Source: Acidimicrobiales bacterium | Lineage (GTDB): Bacteria > Actinomycetota > Acidimicrobiia > Acidimicrobiales > Aldehydirespiratoraceae | DNA length: 64,000 nucleotides | Direction of reading: 5' to 3' | Assembly (NCBI GenBank): GCA_029263175.1 | Contig: JAJCXZ010000028.1 | Location: 1-64,000 of the forward strand | In this document: positions 52,597-62,701 of the stretch, piece by piece | Position numbering within the stretch: the first letter of the stretch is position 1 | How the letters are laid out: each line of letters opens with the position of its first letter | Made by a program: the position numbers and the translations under genes | Notes under the pieces: model-generated | Seen by the model: only the letters and a program-made list of their open reading frames with translations | Told to the model about the DNA's origin: nothing | The model's database searches: none

Positions 52597-54234
52597 TCAG
52601 CTGACCTGGACGGCGATCTGGTGCCAGCCTTCGGCCCCATCGGGACCCACTGCCTTCGGCCCGATCGGCTGGAGATCCCCATTGCCGTCGTATGCCCGTA
52701 CCACGATCTGATGGATCCCGACGGCGGCATCCCAGTTCGTTCTCCACTGGACCCAGGTCTCGTCGCTACCGGGCCGGGAGAGATCGCACGGAATCCATTC
52801 GCCATCATCAATGCTGATCTCGACCGCCGAGATGCCACGGGTAGGGGCCCAGGCCACGCCGGCAATCGGTGTGGTGCCGGCGGCGATGGTGCTCCGATGT
52901 ACCGGCACGTCAACGCGCGAGGTGGTCTTCATCGGGCCGTTCTTCGACCAACCGAGGTTGATCCAGTAGCCGTTGAAGTCTTCCCAAGTGGTCATTCGGA
53001 TCTCCTCGATCCACTTGGTCGCCGAGACGTATCCGTAGATGCCGGCAACCACGAGACGAGCGGGGAAGCCGCTGCGAATCGGGAGCGGATCGCCGTTCAT
53101 GCCGACAGCAAGCATGGCGTTGCGGCCGTCGCCCAAGATGTCCGTCGGGAATCCTGAGGTCCAATCGTCCACCGAGCGGCTCGTCACCTGGGTTGCGCCG
53201 GGCTGGACGCCCGCCCGGTCGAGGAGATCGAGGAGCGGAACACCGGTCCACACCGCGTTGCCGACGAGGTCGCCACCGATCGGATTGGAGACGCACGACA
53301 TCGTGATCGCCTGGTCGACGAGGTCCATGCCGAGGATCTCGTCATAGGTCAGCTCGTAGGGGTTGTCGACCATGCCGGTGAACTTGAGGGTCCAACCGGC
53401 AGGGTCGACCTGGGGGATCGAAAACGCGGTATCGATTCGGTAGAACTTCTCGTTGGGGGTGATCCAACTGGAGAGGCCCTCGGGGGTGGTCCACGGCTCG
53501 GTGCTGACCGTCACCGGCATCGCAGCGGCCGCCTCGGTTGTCGTCGTGGTTGGCGCAGCGACCGGCGTGGTCGTGGTGGGGAGCACGATGGTTTCGCGTG
53601 CGAGCTCGGCTGCCGATGGACCCGCGGTTGCCTTGCCGAGCCCGACGCCGGTGAGCGCGACGGCGCCGGCCCCTCCGCTCCACGCGAGGAACGAGCGACG
53701 GCTTCGCGGTGGGTCGAGTGGGCTGGGTAGCTCCGCCTCGGTCGGCTCCGCGAGCGTGCGGCGAGCGATGCCGATCAGCACGATCAACGTGGTGATGCCC
53801 AGCATGGCGGCGACGAGTGACCAGAACCAGCTCGCGACGGCCGGGGACTGTGGATTGCGGGCCGCCGCGAACGCACCGAAAAGACCGAAGGCGGTGAAAC
53901 CGAGCACACCCCAGCGGCGACTCACCCGAAGTGATACGTCGCCGAGTTTGGCGGCAATCAAGAAGGTGACCAACGTGATGCCAGGCAGGAGGTTGCCCTT
54001 ACCCGCGGACCCGAGGTCTTCGATCGACCACTCTGCCACCCATCCGGGGGTGTAGTCGACGACCCATTCACCGACCCCGAGGACCAGTCCGGGAACGTCG
54101 CTTGCCCCCTCCACCCATTGACTGAAGCCGAGCGCGACAGCGGCAGCAGCGATGCCGGCCAGTGCACCCATCCAGCGCGGTGCTGATGCTCGGGGGCTCT
54201 CGGCCCGCGATTCATCCGTCATGTTCGCAACCAT
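52597..54234 (-). CDS. molybdopterin-dependent sulfite-oxidase-type enzyme with N-terminal membrane domain
   Basis: A 545-residue protein. The N-terminal 150 residues contain four or so membrane helices. A Ser/Arg-Arg-Ser-Phe-Leu stretch precedes a second hydrophobic segment that looks like a Tat-type signal, then a Thr/Pro linker. The catalytic domain matches the Moco sulfite-oxidase fold, with the Mo-ligating Cys in TMSCVSNPIGGD, WTGVPLLDLLDRAGV, and a C-terminal Ig-like dimer domain (ISAVEISIDDGEW). It probably oxidises a small substrate outside the cell with electrons into the membrane domain. moaA, moaC and moeA in this window supply the cofactor. Confidence 0.85.
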   Translation of the reverse strand: MVANMTDESRAESPRASAPRWMGALAGIAAAAVALGFSQWVEGASDVPGLVLGVGEWVVDYTPGWVAEWSIEDLGSAGKGNLLPGITLVTFLIAAKLGDVSLRVSRRWGVLGFTAFGLFGAFAAARNPQSPAVASWFWSLVAAMLGITTLIVLIGIARRTLAEPTEAELPSPLDPPRSRRSFLAWSGGAGAVALTGVGLGKATAGPSAAELARETIVLPTTTTPVAAPTTTTTEAAAAMPVTVSTEPWTTPEGLSSWITPNEKFYRIDTAFSIPQVDPAGWTLKFTGMVDNPYELTYDEILGMDLVDQAITMSCVSNPIGGDLVGNAVWTGVPLLDLLDRAGVQPGATQVTSRSVDDWTSGFPTDILGDGRNAMLAVGMNGDPLPIRSGFPARLVVAGIYGYVSATKWIEEIRMTTWEDFNGYWINLGWSKNGPMKTTSRVDVPVHRSTIAAGTTPIAGVAWAPTRGISAVEISIDDGEWIPCDLSRPGSDETWVQWRTNWDAAVGIHQIVVRAYDGNGDLQPIGPKAVGPDGAEGWHQIAVQVS

Positions 54235-54311
54235 GATTGAAGAACGCAGTTCGGCCCGGGATGGTTCCCGAAACCACCACATTCGGTTGAGCGGGCCAGA
54301 CTGGGGCACAG

Positions 54312-55349
54312 ATGACTGACTTGACCCCTTGGGGACTCCACGCCGTGCCGGCCGAGCAGCTGGTCGACATCGACCGTTTGGGTCGCGTGATCCGGGTCGA
54401 TCGAGGCGAGTGCGACGTCATGACCGTCGATGGCGTGGTGCGGGTGCTGTCGGACTCCCAACGTGCCCAAGACGAGCTTGCTCCGGTCACCGGTGATTGG
54501 GTCGATATCGGGTACGAGGACGGACTCGGAGACGTGGTCGCCCGCATCCTGCCGCGCCGCACCAGTGTGAGTCGACGCGACCCAGCCGAGCGTGACCTCG
54601 AGCAGGTGCTCGCCAGCAATGTTGACCTCGTCGGGGTAGTCCACGGCCTGGATCGGCCGCTGCGCGCTGGTCGCCTCGAACGTTTGCTGGTGATCGCAGC
54701 AAACAGCGGCGCCGAACCAATCGTCATCCTCACGAAGTCCGATGTTGCGATCGATGAGCCGATCGAAGCAACCGTTCGATCCGTGGCTCGCGACATGGAG
54801 GTCTTCGTCACCAGCCTCGAGGACCGCGCCGGACTGGAAGCAGTGCGCGATGCGGTTGGGGCGACGCGGACTCTGGCGCTCATCGGTGCGAGCGGGGTCG
54901 GAAAGTCGTCCTTGGTGAATGCGTTGGTCGGCAGCGAGCTGCTCGAAGTCGGCGACGTGCGGACCAGCGATGCCAAGGGTCGGCACACCACGACGGCGCG
55001 AGAACTCGTGATGCTTCCCGCCGATACCGGGCTGATTCTCGACACGCCGGGCATCCGGGCGATCGGGCTGTGGGAAGCCGAGCATGCCCTCGATCTCATC
55101 TTCGACGATCTTGTCGAGCTGTCGAACGAGTGTCGGTTCCGAGATTGCACCCACGATGCTGAGCCCGAATGTGCGCTGCGATCAGCAGTGGAGGATGGCA
55201 CGGCAGACCCGCTACGGGTTGACCGGTTCCGCTCGTTGGCTCACGAGTTGGAACAGCAGCGGGTGAGGGAAGAGGAACGGCAGCGTCGCGGCGATCGCGA
55301 CGGTGGTTCTGGCCGCGGGCGGGGCCGAGGCAAGGGCCGACGCCGCTAG
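54312..55349 (+). CDS. rsgA: ribosome small-subunit-dependent GTPase A
   Basis: A 345-residue circularly permuted GTPase that matures the 30S subunit. An OB-like N-terminal region is followed by the permuted G motifs: ILTKSD (G4) comes before GASGVGKSSLV (G1) and DTPGIR (G3). The zinc knuckle is ECRFRDCTHDAEPEC. The last 25 residues are an Arg/Gly-rich tail, longer than in many homologues. It is divergent from the molybdoenzyme gene and convergent with the pilin gene, sharing a CTAG stop. Confidence 0.94.
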   Translation: MTDLTPWGLHAVPAEQLVDIDRLGRVIRVDRGECDVMTVDGVVRVLSDSQRAQDELAPVTGDWVDIGYEDGLGDVVARILPRRTSVSRRDPAERDLEQVLASNVDLVGVVHGLDRPLRAGRLERLLVIAANSGAEPIVILTKSDVAIDEPIEATVRSVARDMEVFVTSLEDRAGLEAVRDAVGATRTLALIGASGVGKSSLVNALVGSELLEVGDVRTSDAKGRHTTTARELVMLPADTGLILDTPGIRAIGLWEAEHALDLIFDDLVELSNECRFRDCTHDAEPECALRSAVEDGTADPLRVDRFRSLAHELEQQRVREEERQRRGDRDGGSGRGRGRGKGRRR

Positions 55350-55534
55350 CCGAGCTCGCTGGTCATCTCCGAGAAGCTGCCGCTGGTTGTCGAACCGAGC
55401 GCAGATACGGCCGCAATGCAGACCATGGCCAGCAGTGCGAGCAGTAATGCGTACTCGACGAGTGACGCGCCACGATCGGATCGCTCGGCCATGGCCAAGT
55501 GGAACCGCGTGGAGGTGGTTATCAGAACGGACAT
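55346..55534 (-). CDS. Flp-type pilin precursor
   Basis: A 62-residue class-III prepilin. A leader of about 22 residues ends ERSDRG, followed by ASLVEYALLLALLAMVCIAAV, the hallmark Flp hydrophobic segment with Glu at +5 after the G/A cleavage site. The ATG at 55534 has GGGAG 8 nt upstream. No tad genes flank it, though a CpaB-like SAF protein lies at 38779 in this window. Confidence 0.85.
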   Translation of the reverse strand: MSVLITTSTRFHLAMAERSDRGASLVEYALLLALLAMVCIAAVSALGSTTSGSFSEMTSELG

Positions 55535-55611
55535 CGACTGGACTCCCGATGGTGTTGTTCGCTCTCAGTTCAATCGGCTTACCATCGTCCCGAGTTGATG
55601 GGTCGTTCGAC

Positions 55612-56574
55612 CTAGATGACCTCGTCCACCAATCCCCACTCGAGCGCGGTCGGTGCATCGAGCTCCGATCCGGACAGGAGCCACTCCAGGGTCCGCTGTC
55701 GTCCGATTCGAGCGGGAATGCTCACCGTGCCACCGGCCCCGGGGATCAGACCCATCTGAACCTCGGGCAGTCGAAATGTCGCGTGAGCGGAGGCGCGGAC
55801 ATGCCTGGCAAACGCGGCGAGTTCTATCCCGGCTCCCACCGCAGGGCCCTCGATCTCCACTGTGGTCCGTTCACGAACTGCGACCAATGCCGGGGCAACG
55901 TTCGCCGAACTGCGAATCAGATGGGCGGTGGCGGTGTCGGCGACGGTGCCGAATTCCGCTGGGTCGCCGCCGCCGCAGAACGTGGGGCCGTTGGCCCGGA
56001 CGACAATTGCCCGGGCCGGATCGGCGCCGGCGGTCTGCAGCGCGGTGACCAGCTGATCCCTCATCGCTGCGTCGATCAGGTTGTGCAGCCGGGGTCGGTC
56101 CAACACGATCTCCACCGACTCGCCGTGGTCGTGCATTCTGATTCTCGGCTCATCGAGATCCCGACGCACCCGGTGACCTCGGCCCGCCAGCCAGGATGCG
56201 TACTCGGGTCCCCCCTGTAGCGCGGCGTAGGCGAGTGATTCGACGAGAAGCCCATCAGCGACGGTGCGTCGTCGCTGGCCCCGAAGAACCTGAGCGGCGA
56301 CCACCGCGGCACCGGGCGAGGCGAGCACCGCGTCGATCACCCTGCCCGGTGCCCCACACGCGAGATCCCATGCGGGGTGCGCCCCGGCGCCGACAGCCAC
56401 TGCGACGATCGGAAGGTCGGCCAGGATCGCGCCGAGCCGTTCACTCTCATCGGTGCGTTCGCCGACGTCGACAGCCAGCACGGGTACGCCGACCGCGGCA
56501 CCCAGGATGTGGTGCAGGTCCGGTGCCGCCACAACGGAGGCCGCTTCATCGAGCATCCACCGCATTGCCCGCAT
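55612..56574 (-). CDS. crotonase-family protein, possibly two-domain
   Basis: A 320-residue protein. The C-terminal 170 residues are a clear enoyl-CoA hydratase/isomerase domain: IVLDRPRLHNLIDAAMRDQL, the oxyanion-hole VVRANGPTFCGGGDPAEFG, and VEIEGPAVGAGIELAAFARHVRASAHATFRLPEVQMGLIPGAGG. The N-terminal 150 residues look like a degenerate second crotonase repeat without the oxyanion signature. It starts one base after the ligase stop (TGAG-ATG), so it is cotranslated with the acyl-CoA ligase. Confidence 0.8.
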   Translation of the reverse strand: MRAMRWMLDEAASVVAAPDLHHILGAAVGVPVLAVDVGERTDESERLGAILADLPIVAVAVGAGAHPAWDLACGAPGRVIDAVLASPGAAVVAAQVLRGQRRRTVADGLLVESLAYAALQGGPEYASWLAGRGHRVRRDLDEPRIRMHDHGESVEIVLDRPRLHNLIDAAMRDQLVTALQTAGADPARAIVVRANGPTFCGGGDPAEFGTVADTATAHLIRSSANVAPALVAVRERTTVEIEGPAVGAGIELAAFARHVRASAHATFRLPEVQMGLIPGAGGTVSIPARIGRQRTLEWLLSGSELDAPTALEWGLVDEVI

Positions 56575-56575
56575 C

Positions 56576-58087
56576 TCAGTCGACCGGATCGTCGCCGAGA
56601 TGGGCAAAGTCGGTGCGGAGCACCCGACGCAGCAGCTTCCCCGTGTCGTTGTAGGGGAGCTCGGCGATGTACTCGACATGCGCCGGCACCCTGCTCGATC
56701 GGAGTCGCGAACGCACCAGCTCCTGGATGTCGGCCTCGCTCGGCGCGTCGTCCGTACCTACCAGAATGAGCACGACCTTCTCGCCCCACTCAGCACAGGG
56801 CACGCCGATGGCAGCAACGTCGCGAACTCCGTCGAGGCTCAACACCACGTCCTCGATCTCGCCGGGCGACATGTTCTCCCCGCCCCGGATGATCACATCG
56901 TCGTTTCGGCCCTGCACGAACAAGTAGCCATCAGAATCGATGAAGCCTCCATCTCTCGTCGGGAACCAGCCGTCGATGAGGAGTGAACCCTTCTCGAGGT
57001 ACTCGCCGGAGACCTGTTCACCGCTGACGAATATCTCGCCGACCTCACCAGGGGCCAATTCGTTGCCGTCATCGTCGCGAATGGAAACGTCGACACCGGG
57101 CAGCACCTTGCCGACGCTGGCGAGGCGCTGCCGTTCGGCAGGGTTCTCGCTGTACTGGGCGAGGCGATGGTCGTCGGGGCCGAGTAAGGCAATCGTGGAG
57201 CTGGTTTCGGTCAAGCCGTAGGCGTTGACGAAGTTCGTGATCGGGAAGAGATCGAGGGCGCGGCGGATGACCGCGGTTGGCATCTTGCCACCGCCGTAGC
57301 TCAACGCTCGAACGCCGAGAAGGGGTTCGCCGCCGCGTTCGTCGAGAGCTTCCACAATGCGGGCGAGCATGGTGGGTACCACCATTGCGTGGGTGATCCC
57401 CTCGGCCTCGACCGCGTCGATCCACACGTGGGGATCGAATTTCGGAAGTTGGACCACCCGTCGGCCCGCATAGATCGACGACAGCATCGCGGCCACACCG
57501 GCAATGTGGTACGGCGGCACGCTGACGATCGTGGCCTCGTCCTCACCGGCACCCATGAACTCGACGGAGTTGAGGATGTATGAAACCAGATGCTTGTGTC
57601 GCAGCACGGCCGATTTCGGTGCACCAGTGGTGCCGGAGGTGAAGAGCAGGACGGCAATGTCTTCGGCGTCCATCGACCACGGGTCAGCCGGAGCGCCGCC
57701 GGAACCTGACGAGTCGAGGAACAATCCCCGCTCGACCGTGGCGACGCCCACTGTCTCGGCGAGACGTGCGACGCCTGCGTGATCGGCGATGGCGACCGCA
57801 GGGTTCGTCCGCTCGGCGAGAGCCCGCAGATCGTCGTCCGGTAGGCGGTAGTTGAGCGGCACGTATGGCAGTCCGGCCCAGGCTGATCCGAAGAGGGCAA
57901 TGGGTACCGCCACGCTCGATTCGTCGCACAACACAACGTGCCGAGCATCGCCGGACTTGAAGCTCGCAGCAGCGGCCCCAGAACGGTCGAACAACTGCTG
58001 ATAGGTCAGGCCGTCGGCGAGCGAGCCGATGGCGACACGGTCACCATGGCCGCTGGCGGCCATCTCCAGCAGCATCATGATGTTCAT
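56576..58087 (-). CDS. acyl-CoA ligase (AMP-forming)
   Basis: A 503-residue ANL-superfamily enzyme that activates a carboxylic acid as acyl-AMP and then acyl-CoA. Motifs are LLFTSGTTGAPKSAVLRH (A3), YGLTETSS (A5), the hinge region DGYLFVQGRNDDVIIRGGENMSPGEIED (A8) and the catalytic Lys in NDTGKLLRR (A10). The substrate is unknown. It is the first gene of an operon with the crotonase, next to a small protein and a class-III CoA transferase, which points to degradation of a specific acyl acid. Confidence 0.9.
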   Translation of the reverse strand: MNIMMLLEMAASGHGDRVAIGSLADGLTYQQLFDRSGAAAASFKSGDARHVVLCDESSVAVPIALFGSAWAGLPYVPLNYRLPDDDLRALAERTNPAVAIADHAGVARLAETVGVATVERGLFLDSSGSGGAPADPWSMDAEDIAVLLFTSGTTGAPKSAVLRHKHLVSYILNSVEFMGAGEDEATIVSVPPYHIAGVAAMLSSIYAGRRVVQLPKFDPHVWIDAVEAEGITHAMVVPTMLARIVEALDERGGEPLLGVRALSYGGGKMPTAVIRRALDLFPITNFVNAYGLTETSSTIALLGPDDHRLAQYSENPAERQRLASVGKVLPGVDVSIRDDDGNELAPGEVGEIFVSGEQVSGEYLEKGSLLIDGWFPTRDGGFIDSDGYLFVQGRNDDVIIRGGENMSPGEIEDVVLSLDGVRDVAAIGVPCAEWGEKVVLILVGTDDAPSEADIQELVRSRLRSSRVPAHVEYIAELPYNDTGKLLRRVLRTDFAHLGDDPVD

Positions 58088-58102
58088 CGCCGCTGATCCG
58101 AG

Positions 58103-58408
58103 TCAGTCGGACGCGGGCAGGGTCTTCGCCTGGGCGATGGCCAGAGCTTCGCCGTCAGCTGCCATCGAACCGTCACCGGCCTTCGTGGCGAGGAGTTCGA
58201 TCGTGCCGGCCTCGTTGCCGTAGCGCTTTCCGAGCATGGTGCCCGCCGATGCATCGGTGGCGGGGCTGCCTGAGATCTCGCCGGTGCCCGCCGCAACCAT
58301 GGCGACACCGCCGCAGGTCAGATCGACGTCGCCGGCCCCTTTCACCACGATCACTTCCGTTGTGCACACGGTGCTCTGAAAACGTGCGCCAGGCTTCAAT
58401 TCGGCCAT
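58103..58408 (-). CDS. small conserved protein beside the acyl-CoA ligase
   Basis: A 101-residue soluble protein starting MAELKPGARFQSTVCTTEVIVVKG, with DLTCGGVAMV and a glycine-rich middle. Two cysteines (C15, C32) are present. I recall similar small proteins next to acyl-CoA ligases in actinobacterial sterol or lipid clusters, but no function is known. The ATG at 58408 has GGGGA upstream. It is 15 bp upstream of the ligase gene, probably the same operon. Confidence 0.7.
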   Translation of the reverse strand: MAELKPGARFQSTVCTTEVIVVKGAGDVDLTCGGVAMVAAGTGEISGSPATDASAGTMLGKRYGNEAGTIELLATKAGDGSMAADGEALAIAQAKTLPASD

Positions 58409-58523
58409 CGGGTCCCCCTGCGTTGGTCTTGTGCCCGTCAGTCTGCCGCGGCCGGTGATCCTGGCCAAGCCGGTCGGGCCGACGAGCGCGTCGCGGCTAC
58501 GTTCGAGGACTGTGGCTGGTGGT

Positions 58524-59774
58524 ATGACGGCGGACGAGATGTCGATCATCGGGTGGGCGGGTAGTGGTGCCATGGCACTCACTGGACGGCCCGACGGCCC
58601 TCCGAGTGCCGCGCCCGCCGCGATCGCCAGCTCGGCCTCTGCCGCGGCATCTGACCTGGCGGCCATGACCGGCCGTTGGGGTCGGCGAGTCGAGGTCGAC
58701 GCCCCTGCCCTCCTGGGGGAGCGGGCGGCGTTGGCGGGCTTCACCCGTCAGGGGCCGATATCCGTCGGCGGAGCATGCCGGTTCGTCGAGGCATCCGATG
58801 GGTACGTCGCGCTCAATCTTCCGCGCCCCGATGATGTTGCAAGCCTCCCCGCGCTCGTTGAAGCCGACGTCGATCAGGATGACTGGCCCGCGGTCGCCGT
58901 TGCATTGGCCGCGCTCTCCGCGGCGACCGTCGTGGAGCGTGCGTCGTTGCTGGGATTGGCCGCAAGTGCGGTGGGCGAAGTAGAGCGTCCGGTGTCGCCG
59001 GCCCGGGAGTTGTCGCGGGGCGGGCCCCGCCGGGTTGTCCAGCGACCCCTCGTGATCGACATGACATCGCTGTGGGCCGGTCCGTTGGCCGCGTCGTTGC
59101 TCGCAATGGCGGGAGCGAGAGTGATCAAGATCGAGGGCACACGCCGGCCCGACGGTGCGCGGCTTGGCCCGGCGCCGTTTTTCGACCTGCTCAACCACGG
59201 CAAGGAAATGGTCGAGATCGATTTCGATACGGTTCAAGGCCGAAACCTTCTGGTTGCCCTGATGACCAAGTCCGATCTGGTGGTCGAGGGATCGCGGCCG
59301 CGAGTCATGCATCACCTCGACATCGACCCCGCGGAGATGGCCAACCACGGAACCTCGTGGTTGTCGATCACCGCCCACGGGCGCGATGGGCGCCACGCAA
59401 ATCGGATCGGGTTCGGTGACGACGCGGCGGTGGCGGGTGGGCTCGTCGTTCCTGGCGAGCCTCCGCTATTCGTCGCCGACGCCGTCGCCGACCCTCTCAC
59501 CGGTGTGGCCGCTGCTGCGATCGCCGCGGAGATGCTCGGCGCGGATCGGACGACCGTGGTGGAGACGCCACTCTCTCGTGTCGCGGCGTGGTCACGCGGG
59601 CCAGAGATTTCCGCTGACGTGCGTGAGATCGCCCCGGGCCGGTGGGCGGCTCAGGTGGGCGAGAAGCGGGTTCAGGTGGCAGCCCCGCGCTGTCGGCCCC
59701 TGGGTGCACGAGCGGCAGCCACGGATGCTGATGGAGCCGCGATCCGGCGCGAGTTCGGCGGGTCACACCAGTAG
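58524..59774 (+). CDS. CoA transferase, class III (CaiB/BaiF family)
   Basis: A 416-residue family III CoA transferase. It has the family N-terminus SIIGWAGSGAMALTG, RPLVIDMTSLWAGPLAASLLAMAGARVIKIEGTRRPDGAR, the catalytic-region FDLLNHGKEMVEIDF, and SWLSITAHGRDG. These enzymes move CoA between carboxylic acids. I use the ATG at 58524; a GTG at 58512 in the same frame is a possible alternative. It is divergent from the ligase/crotonase operon and probably works with it. Confidence 0.82.
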   Translation: MTADEMSIIGWAGSGAMALTGRPDGPPSAAPAAIASSASAAASDLAAMTGRWGRRVEVDAPALLGERAALAGFTRQGPISVGGACRFVEASDGYVALNLPRPDDVASLPALVEADVDQDDWPAVAVALAALSAATVVERASLLGLAASAVGEVERPVSPARELSRGGPRRVVQRPLVIDMTSLWAGPLAASLLAMAGARVIKIEGTRRPDGARLGPAPFFDLLNHGKEMVEIDFDTVQGRNLLVALMTKSDLVVEGSRPRVMHHLDIDPAEMANHGTSWLSITAHGRDGRHANRIGFGDDAAVAGGLVVPGEPPLFVADAVADPLTGVAAAAIAAEMLGADRTTVVETPLSRVAAWSRGPEISADVREIAPGRWAAQVGEKRVQVAAPRCRPLGARAAATDADGAAIRREFGGSHQ

Positions 59775-59838
59775 CGAGCGCCATCACTCGTTGTGGAATC
59801 GTTGACCACCCTGAGTGGCGAAGGTGGATACCGGCGAC

Positions 59839-59844
59839 TAGCTT
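59839..59844 (+). promoter_or_regulatory. -10 box for the small membrane protein at 59852
   Basis: TAGCTT ends 7 nt before the GTG at 59852, consistent with a leaderless start. Confidence 0.4.
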
Positions 59845-59851
59845 CTCGCTC

Positions 59852-60235
59852 GTGGCGAATGGGTTGGAGGGTCTGGGAACCGAGATGAGGTTTGGCGTCC
59901 CCACGCGAGTGGCGATGCTCGATCGATTCGACGACGTCCGCTCGAAGGCGGCTCGATGGCAGCTGTTCGGTGCGCTGGTCGTGCTGAACGTGCTCGATAT
60001 CGTCACCACCGAATTGGTGCTGCGTCAGGGCGGCGTTGAGAAGAACCCCTTTCTGCAGCCGATCGTCCACGACATGGTCCAGCTGTCGCTGATGAAGGCC
60101 GCCGTGCTCGGCATTGTCGGCATTTTGCTCGCCCGAGCTTCCTACTCGCGCCTCCCCGATGTGGCACTTGTCGGCACCACCGGCTGGTACATGGCCGTGA
60201 TCTGCTGGAACCTCGCGATTCTCGCCTTGATCTGA
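59852..60235 (+). CDS. DUF5658-like membrane protein
   Basis: A 127-residue protein with three membrane segments and the LNVLDIVTTELVLRQGGVEKNPFLQPIV motif of DUF5658-type proteins, which have an NP motif after the second Asp. Function is unknown. The GTG at 59852 is supported by the -10 box 7 nt upstream; an internal ATG at 59885 is an alternative start. It is convergent with serC. Confidence 0.75.
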   Translation: MANGLEGLGTEMRFGVPTRVAMLDRFDDVRSKAARWQLFGALVVLNVLDIVTTELVLRQGGVEKNPFLQPIVHDMVQLSLMKAAVLGIVGILLARASYSRLPDVALVGTTGWYMAVICWNLAILALI

Positions 60236-60239
60236 CGGG

Positions 60240-61409
60240 CTAGGACAGCGCCGCGACGACGTGGTCGAGGCAGTGCGTGAGGGCCTCGGTGTCGCTCGGG
60301 TCGATGGCGGGGAACATGCCGATACGGAGTTGGTTCCGGCCGAGCTTGCGGTAGCCGTTGATATCGACGATTCCGTTGGCGCGGAGCACATCACAAATGG
60401 TGTCGGCGCTGACCGACTCGTCGAAATCGATCGTGGCCACGACCTTGCTGCGCTGGGACTCGATCTGAACGAACGGCGACGCCACCGGCGAGGAATCGGC
60501 CCAGCCATAGAGAATCTCTGCGGACTCGGCGCTGCGGCCGGCAGACCACGACAACCCACCGTTCTCATTGAACCAGTTGACCGTTCGGGTAGTGAGGAAC
60601 ACCGTCGACAAGGCGGGCGTGTTGTAGGTCTGGTCCTTGCGGGAGTTGTCGACCGCGGTCTTGAGGTCGAGTGACGGCGGGATCCACCGGCCATCGGCCG
60701 AGATCTTCTCGATTCGCTCGATCGCGGCGGGTGACATCATCGCGATCCAGAGTCCGCCGTCAGACGCGAGCGCTTTTTGCGGTGCGAAGTAGTAGACGTC
60801 GGTGGCGCTGGGGTCGAACATCAAGGCGCCGGCGCCAGAGGTGGCATCGACCATCATCAGTTCGCCGGCATCGCCGACGCGTTTCGGGTCGAGCATGACG
60901 CCGGTCGAGGTCTCGTTGTGGGTGTAGCAGACGGCGTCGACGCCCTCGACGCTGCTGAGGTCGGGATGCGTGCCCATCTCCGAGACGACAACGGAGGGGT
61001 CGGCGAGGTGCGGCGCAGCCTCGACCGCCTTTGCGAACTTGCCGCCGAACTCGCCGAAGCTGAGGTGATGCGAACGGTTGTCGATCAGACCGAAGGTGGC
61101 GCAGTCCCAAAAACCGGTGGAGCCACCGTTGCCGAGGACGATCTCGTAGCCATCAGGAGCGCGTAGGAGTTCGGCCAGGCCGTTACGCAGTTCGGCAACC
61201 ACCATCTGCACCGGGAGCTGACGATGCGACGTACCCATGTAGTCGGCACCGATCTCGGCGAGAGCGGCCAGCGCTTCGGGGCGTACCTTCGTCGGCCCGC
61301 TGCCGAACCGGCCGTCGGCAGGGAGAAGGTCGACAGGAATGGTGATGTCAGGTGTGGTCACGGGAGCAATGGTGTCAGCGGTCTGCACAAAAGCGGTGGC
61401 TATGGACAC
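60240..61409 (-). CDS. serC: phosphoserine aminotransferase
   Basis: A 389-residue PLP enzyme that makes phosphoserine in serine biosynthesis. It matches the actinobacterial SerC type: [16 protein letters not shown] at the N-terminus, [26 protein letters not shown], the PLP-lysine in [17 protein letters not shown], and [15 protein letters not shown] at the end. The start is a GTG. It is divergent from the aminotransferase at 61500. Confidence 0.94.
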   Translation of the reverse strand: MSIATAFVQTADTIAPVTTPDITIPVDLLPADGRFGSGPTKVRPEALAALAEIGADYMGTSHRQLPVQMVVAELRNGLAELLRAPDGYEIVLGNGGSTGFWDCATFGLIDNRSHHLSFGEFGGKFAKAVEAAPHLADPSVVVSEMGTHPDLSSVEGVDAVCYTHNETSTGVMLDPKRVGDAGELMMVDATSGAGALMFDPSATDVYYFAPQKALASDGGLWIAMMSPAAIERIEKISADGRWIPPSLDLKTAVDNSRKDQTYNTPALSTVFLTTRTVNWFNENGGLSWSAGRSAESAEILYGWADSSPVASPFVQIESQRSKVVATIDFDESVSADTICDVLRANGIVDINGYRKLGRNQLRIGMFPAIDPSDTEALTHCLDHVVAALS

Positions 61410-61486
61410 GAAAAGTTCGCGATGAGAACCAGTTTCCGGCGCGTCTCCCGGGGAGATTCTCAGGCGACGTCCGCCGCTGTGGTGGG

Positions 61487-61492
61487 TAGCCT
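61487..61492 (+). promoter_or_regulatory. -10 box for the aminotransferase, leaderless start
   Basis: TAGCCT ends 7 nt before the ATG at 61500. Confidence 0.45.
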
Positions 61493-61499
61493 CGGCTTC

Positions 61500-62696
61500 A
61501 TGACACTCGAGCGAATCTCACGGCGCGTCGGCGCCATCGCCCCATCCGCCACGCTGGCTGTTTCGAACAAGGCCAAGGCCCTCAAGGCCGCGGGTGAAAA
61601 TGTCATCGGCTTTGGTGCGGGCGAGCCCGATTTCGCAACGCCCGACCACATCGTCGAAGCCGCCATCGCCGCCTGCCGGGATCCGAAGAACCACAAGTAC
61701 TCCGCGGTCGGTGGGCTGCCGGAGCTGAGGGAAGCGATCGCGGCGAAGACCACACGCGACAGCGGACTCGACGTCGATCCGGCGTCAATCCTCGTCACCA
61801 ATGGCGGCAAGCACGCCGTTTACAACTGCTTCGAAGCACTGATCAACCCGGGCGATGAGATCCTGCTGCCGACCCCGTACTGGACGACCTATCCGGAGCC
61901 GATTGCCCTGGCCGGCGGCGTCACCGTGCCGTTGATCACCGATGCCATCAACGGCTTTCGGGTCACGGTCGACCAGCTCGAAGCCGCCCGCACTCCCAAC
62001 ACGAAAGCACTCGTGTTCGTCTCGCCGTCCAACCCGACCGGCGCCGTCTACCCTCGCGACGAGATCGAAGCGATCGGCCGCTGGGCCGTCGAGCACGATC
62101 TCTGGGTCATCACCGATGAGATCTACGAGCACCTCGTGTATGGCGACAACGAGCACCACTCGCTCCCCGTCGTGGTGCCCGAGATCGCCGACAAGTGTGT
62201 GGTCCTCAACGGCGTCGCCAAGACCTACGCGATGACCGGTTGGCGCGTCGGTTGGCTGATCGGCCCCGCTGATCTGGTGAAGGCGGCCCAGAACCTACAA
62301 TCCCACTCGACGAGCAATGTGGCCAACGTCACGCAGATGGCCGCTCTCGCCGCCGTCTCCGGCCCGCTCGATGCCGTGTACGAGATGCGTGAGGCGTTCG
62401 ATCGCCGGCGCAAGACGATGCATGCCATGCTCAGCGACATCGATGGCATCCACTGCCCCGAGCCGCAGGGTGCGTTCTACGCCTACCCCGACATGTCCGG
62501 GGTGCTCGGCAAGACTTATGGCGGTGTCATGGTCAACACCACGCTCGAACTCGCCGATGTCCTGCTCGAGCAGGCCAAGGTTGCCATCGTGCCGGGCGAA
62601 GCGTTCGGCGTCGGTGGCGGCGCCCGTTTGTCGTTCGCTCTTGGCGACGATGACCTCGGCGAAGGTGTCAGTCGTATCGCCGACTTCCTGGCCTGA
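61500..62696 (+). CDS. class I/II aminotransferase, aspartate aminotransferase type
   Basis: A 398-residue fold-type-I aminotransferase of the thermophile-type aspartate aminotransferase subfamily. It has [50 protein letters not shown] and the PLP-lysine in [16 protein letters not shown]. The C-terminal [11 protein letters not shown] carries the carboxylate-binding Arg. The ATG at 61500 is supported by the -10 box. It catalyses aspartate/2-oxoglutarate transamination by analogy; other amino acids are possible. Confidence 0.9.
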   Translation: MTLERISRRVGAIAPSATLAVSNKAKALKAAGENVIGFGAGEPDFATPDHIVEAAIAACRDPKNHKYSAVGGLPELREAIAAKTTRDSGLDVDPASILVTNGGKHAVYNCFEALINPGDEILLPTPYWTTYPEPIALAGGVTVPLITDAINGFRVTVDQLEAARTPNTKALVFVSPSNPTGAVYPRDEIEAIGRWAVEHDLWVITDEIYEHLVYGDNEHHSLPVVVPEIADKCVVLNGVAKTYAMTGWRVGWLIGPADLVKAAQNLQSHSTSNVANVTQMAALAAVSGPLDAVYEMREAFDRRRKTMHAMLSDIDGIHCPEPQGAFYAYPDMSGVLGKTYGGVMVNTTLELADVLLEQAKVAIVPGEAFGVGGGARLSFALGDDDLGEGVSRIADFLA

Positions 62697-62701
62697 GTCA
62701 C

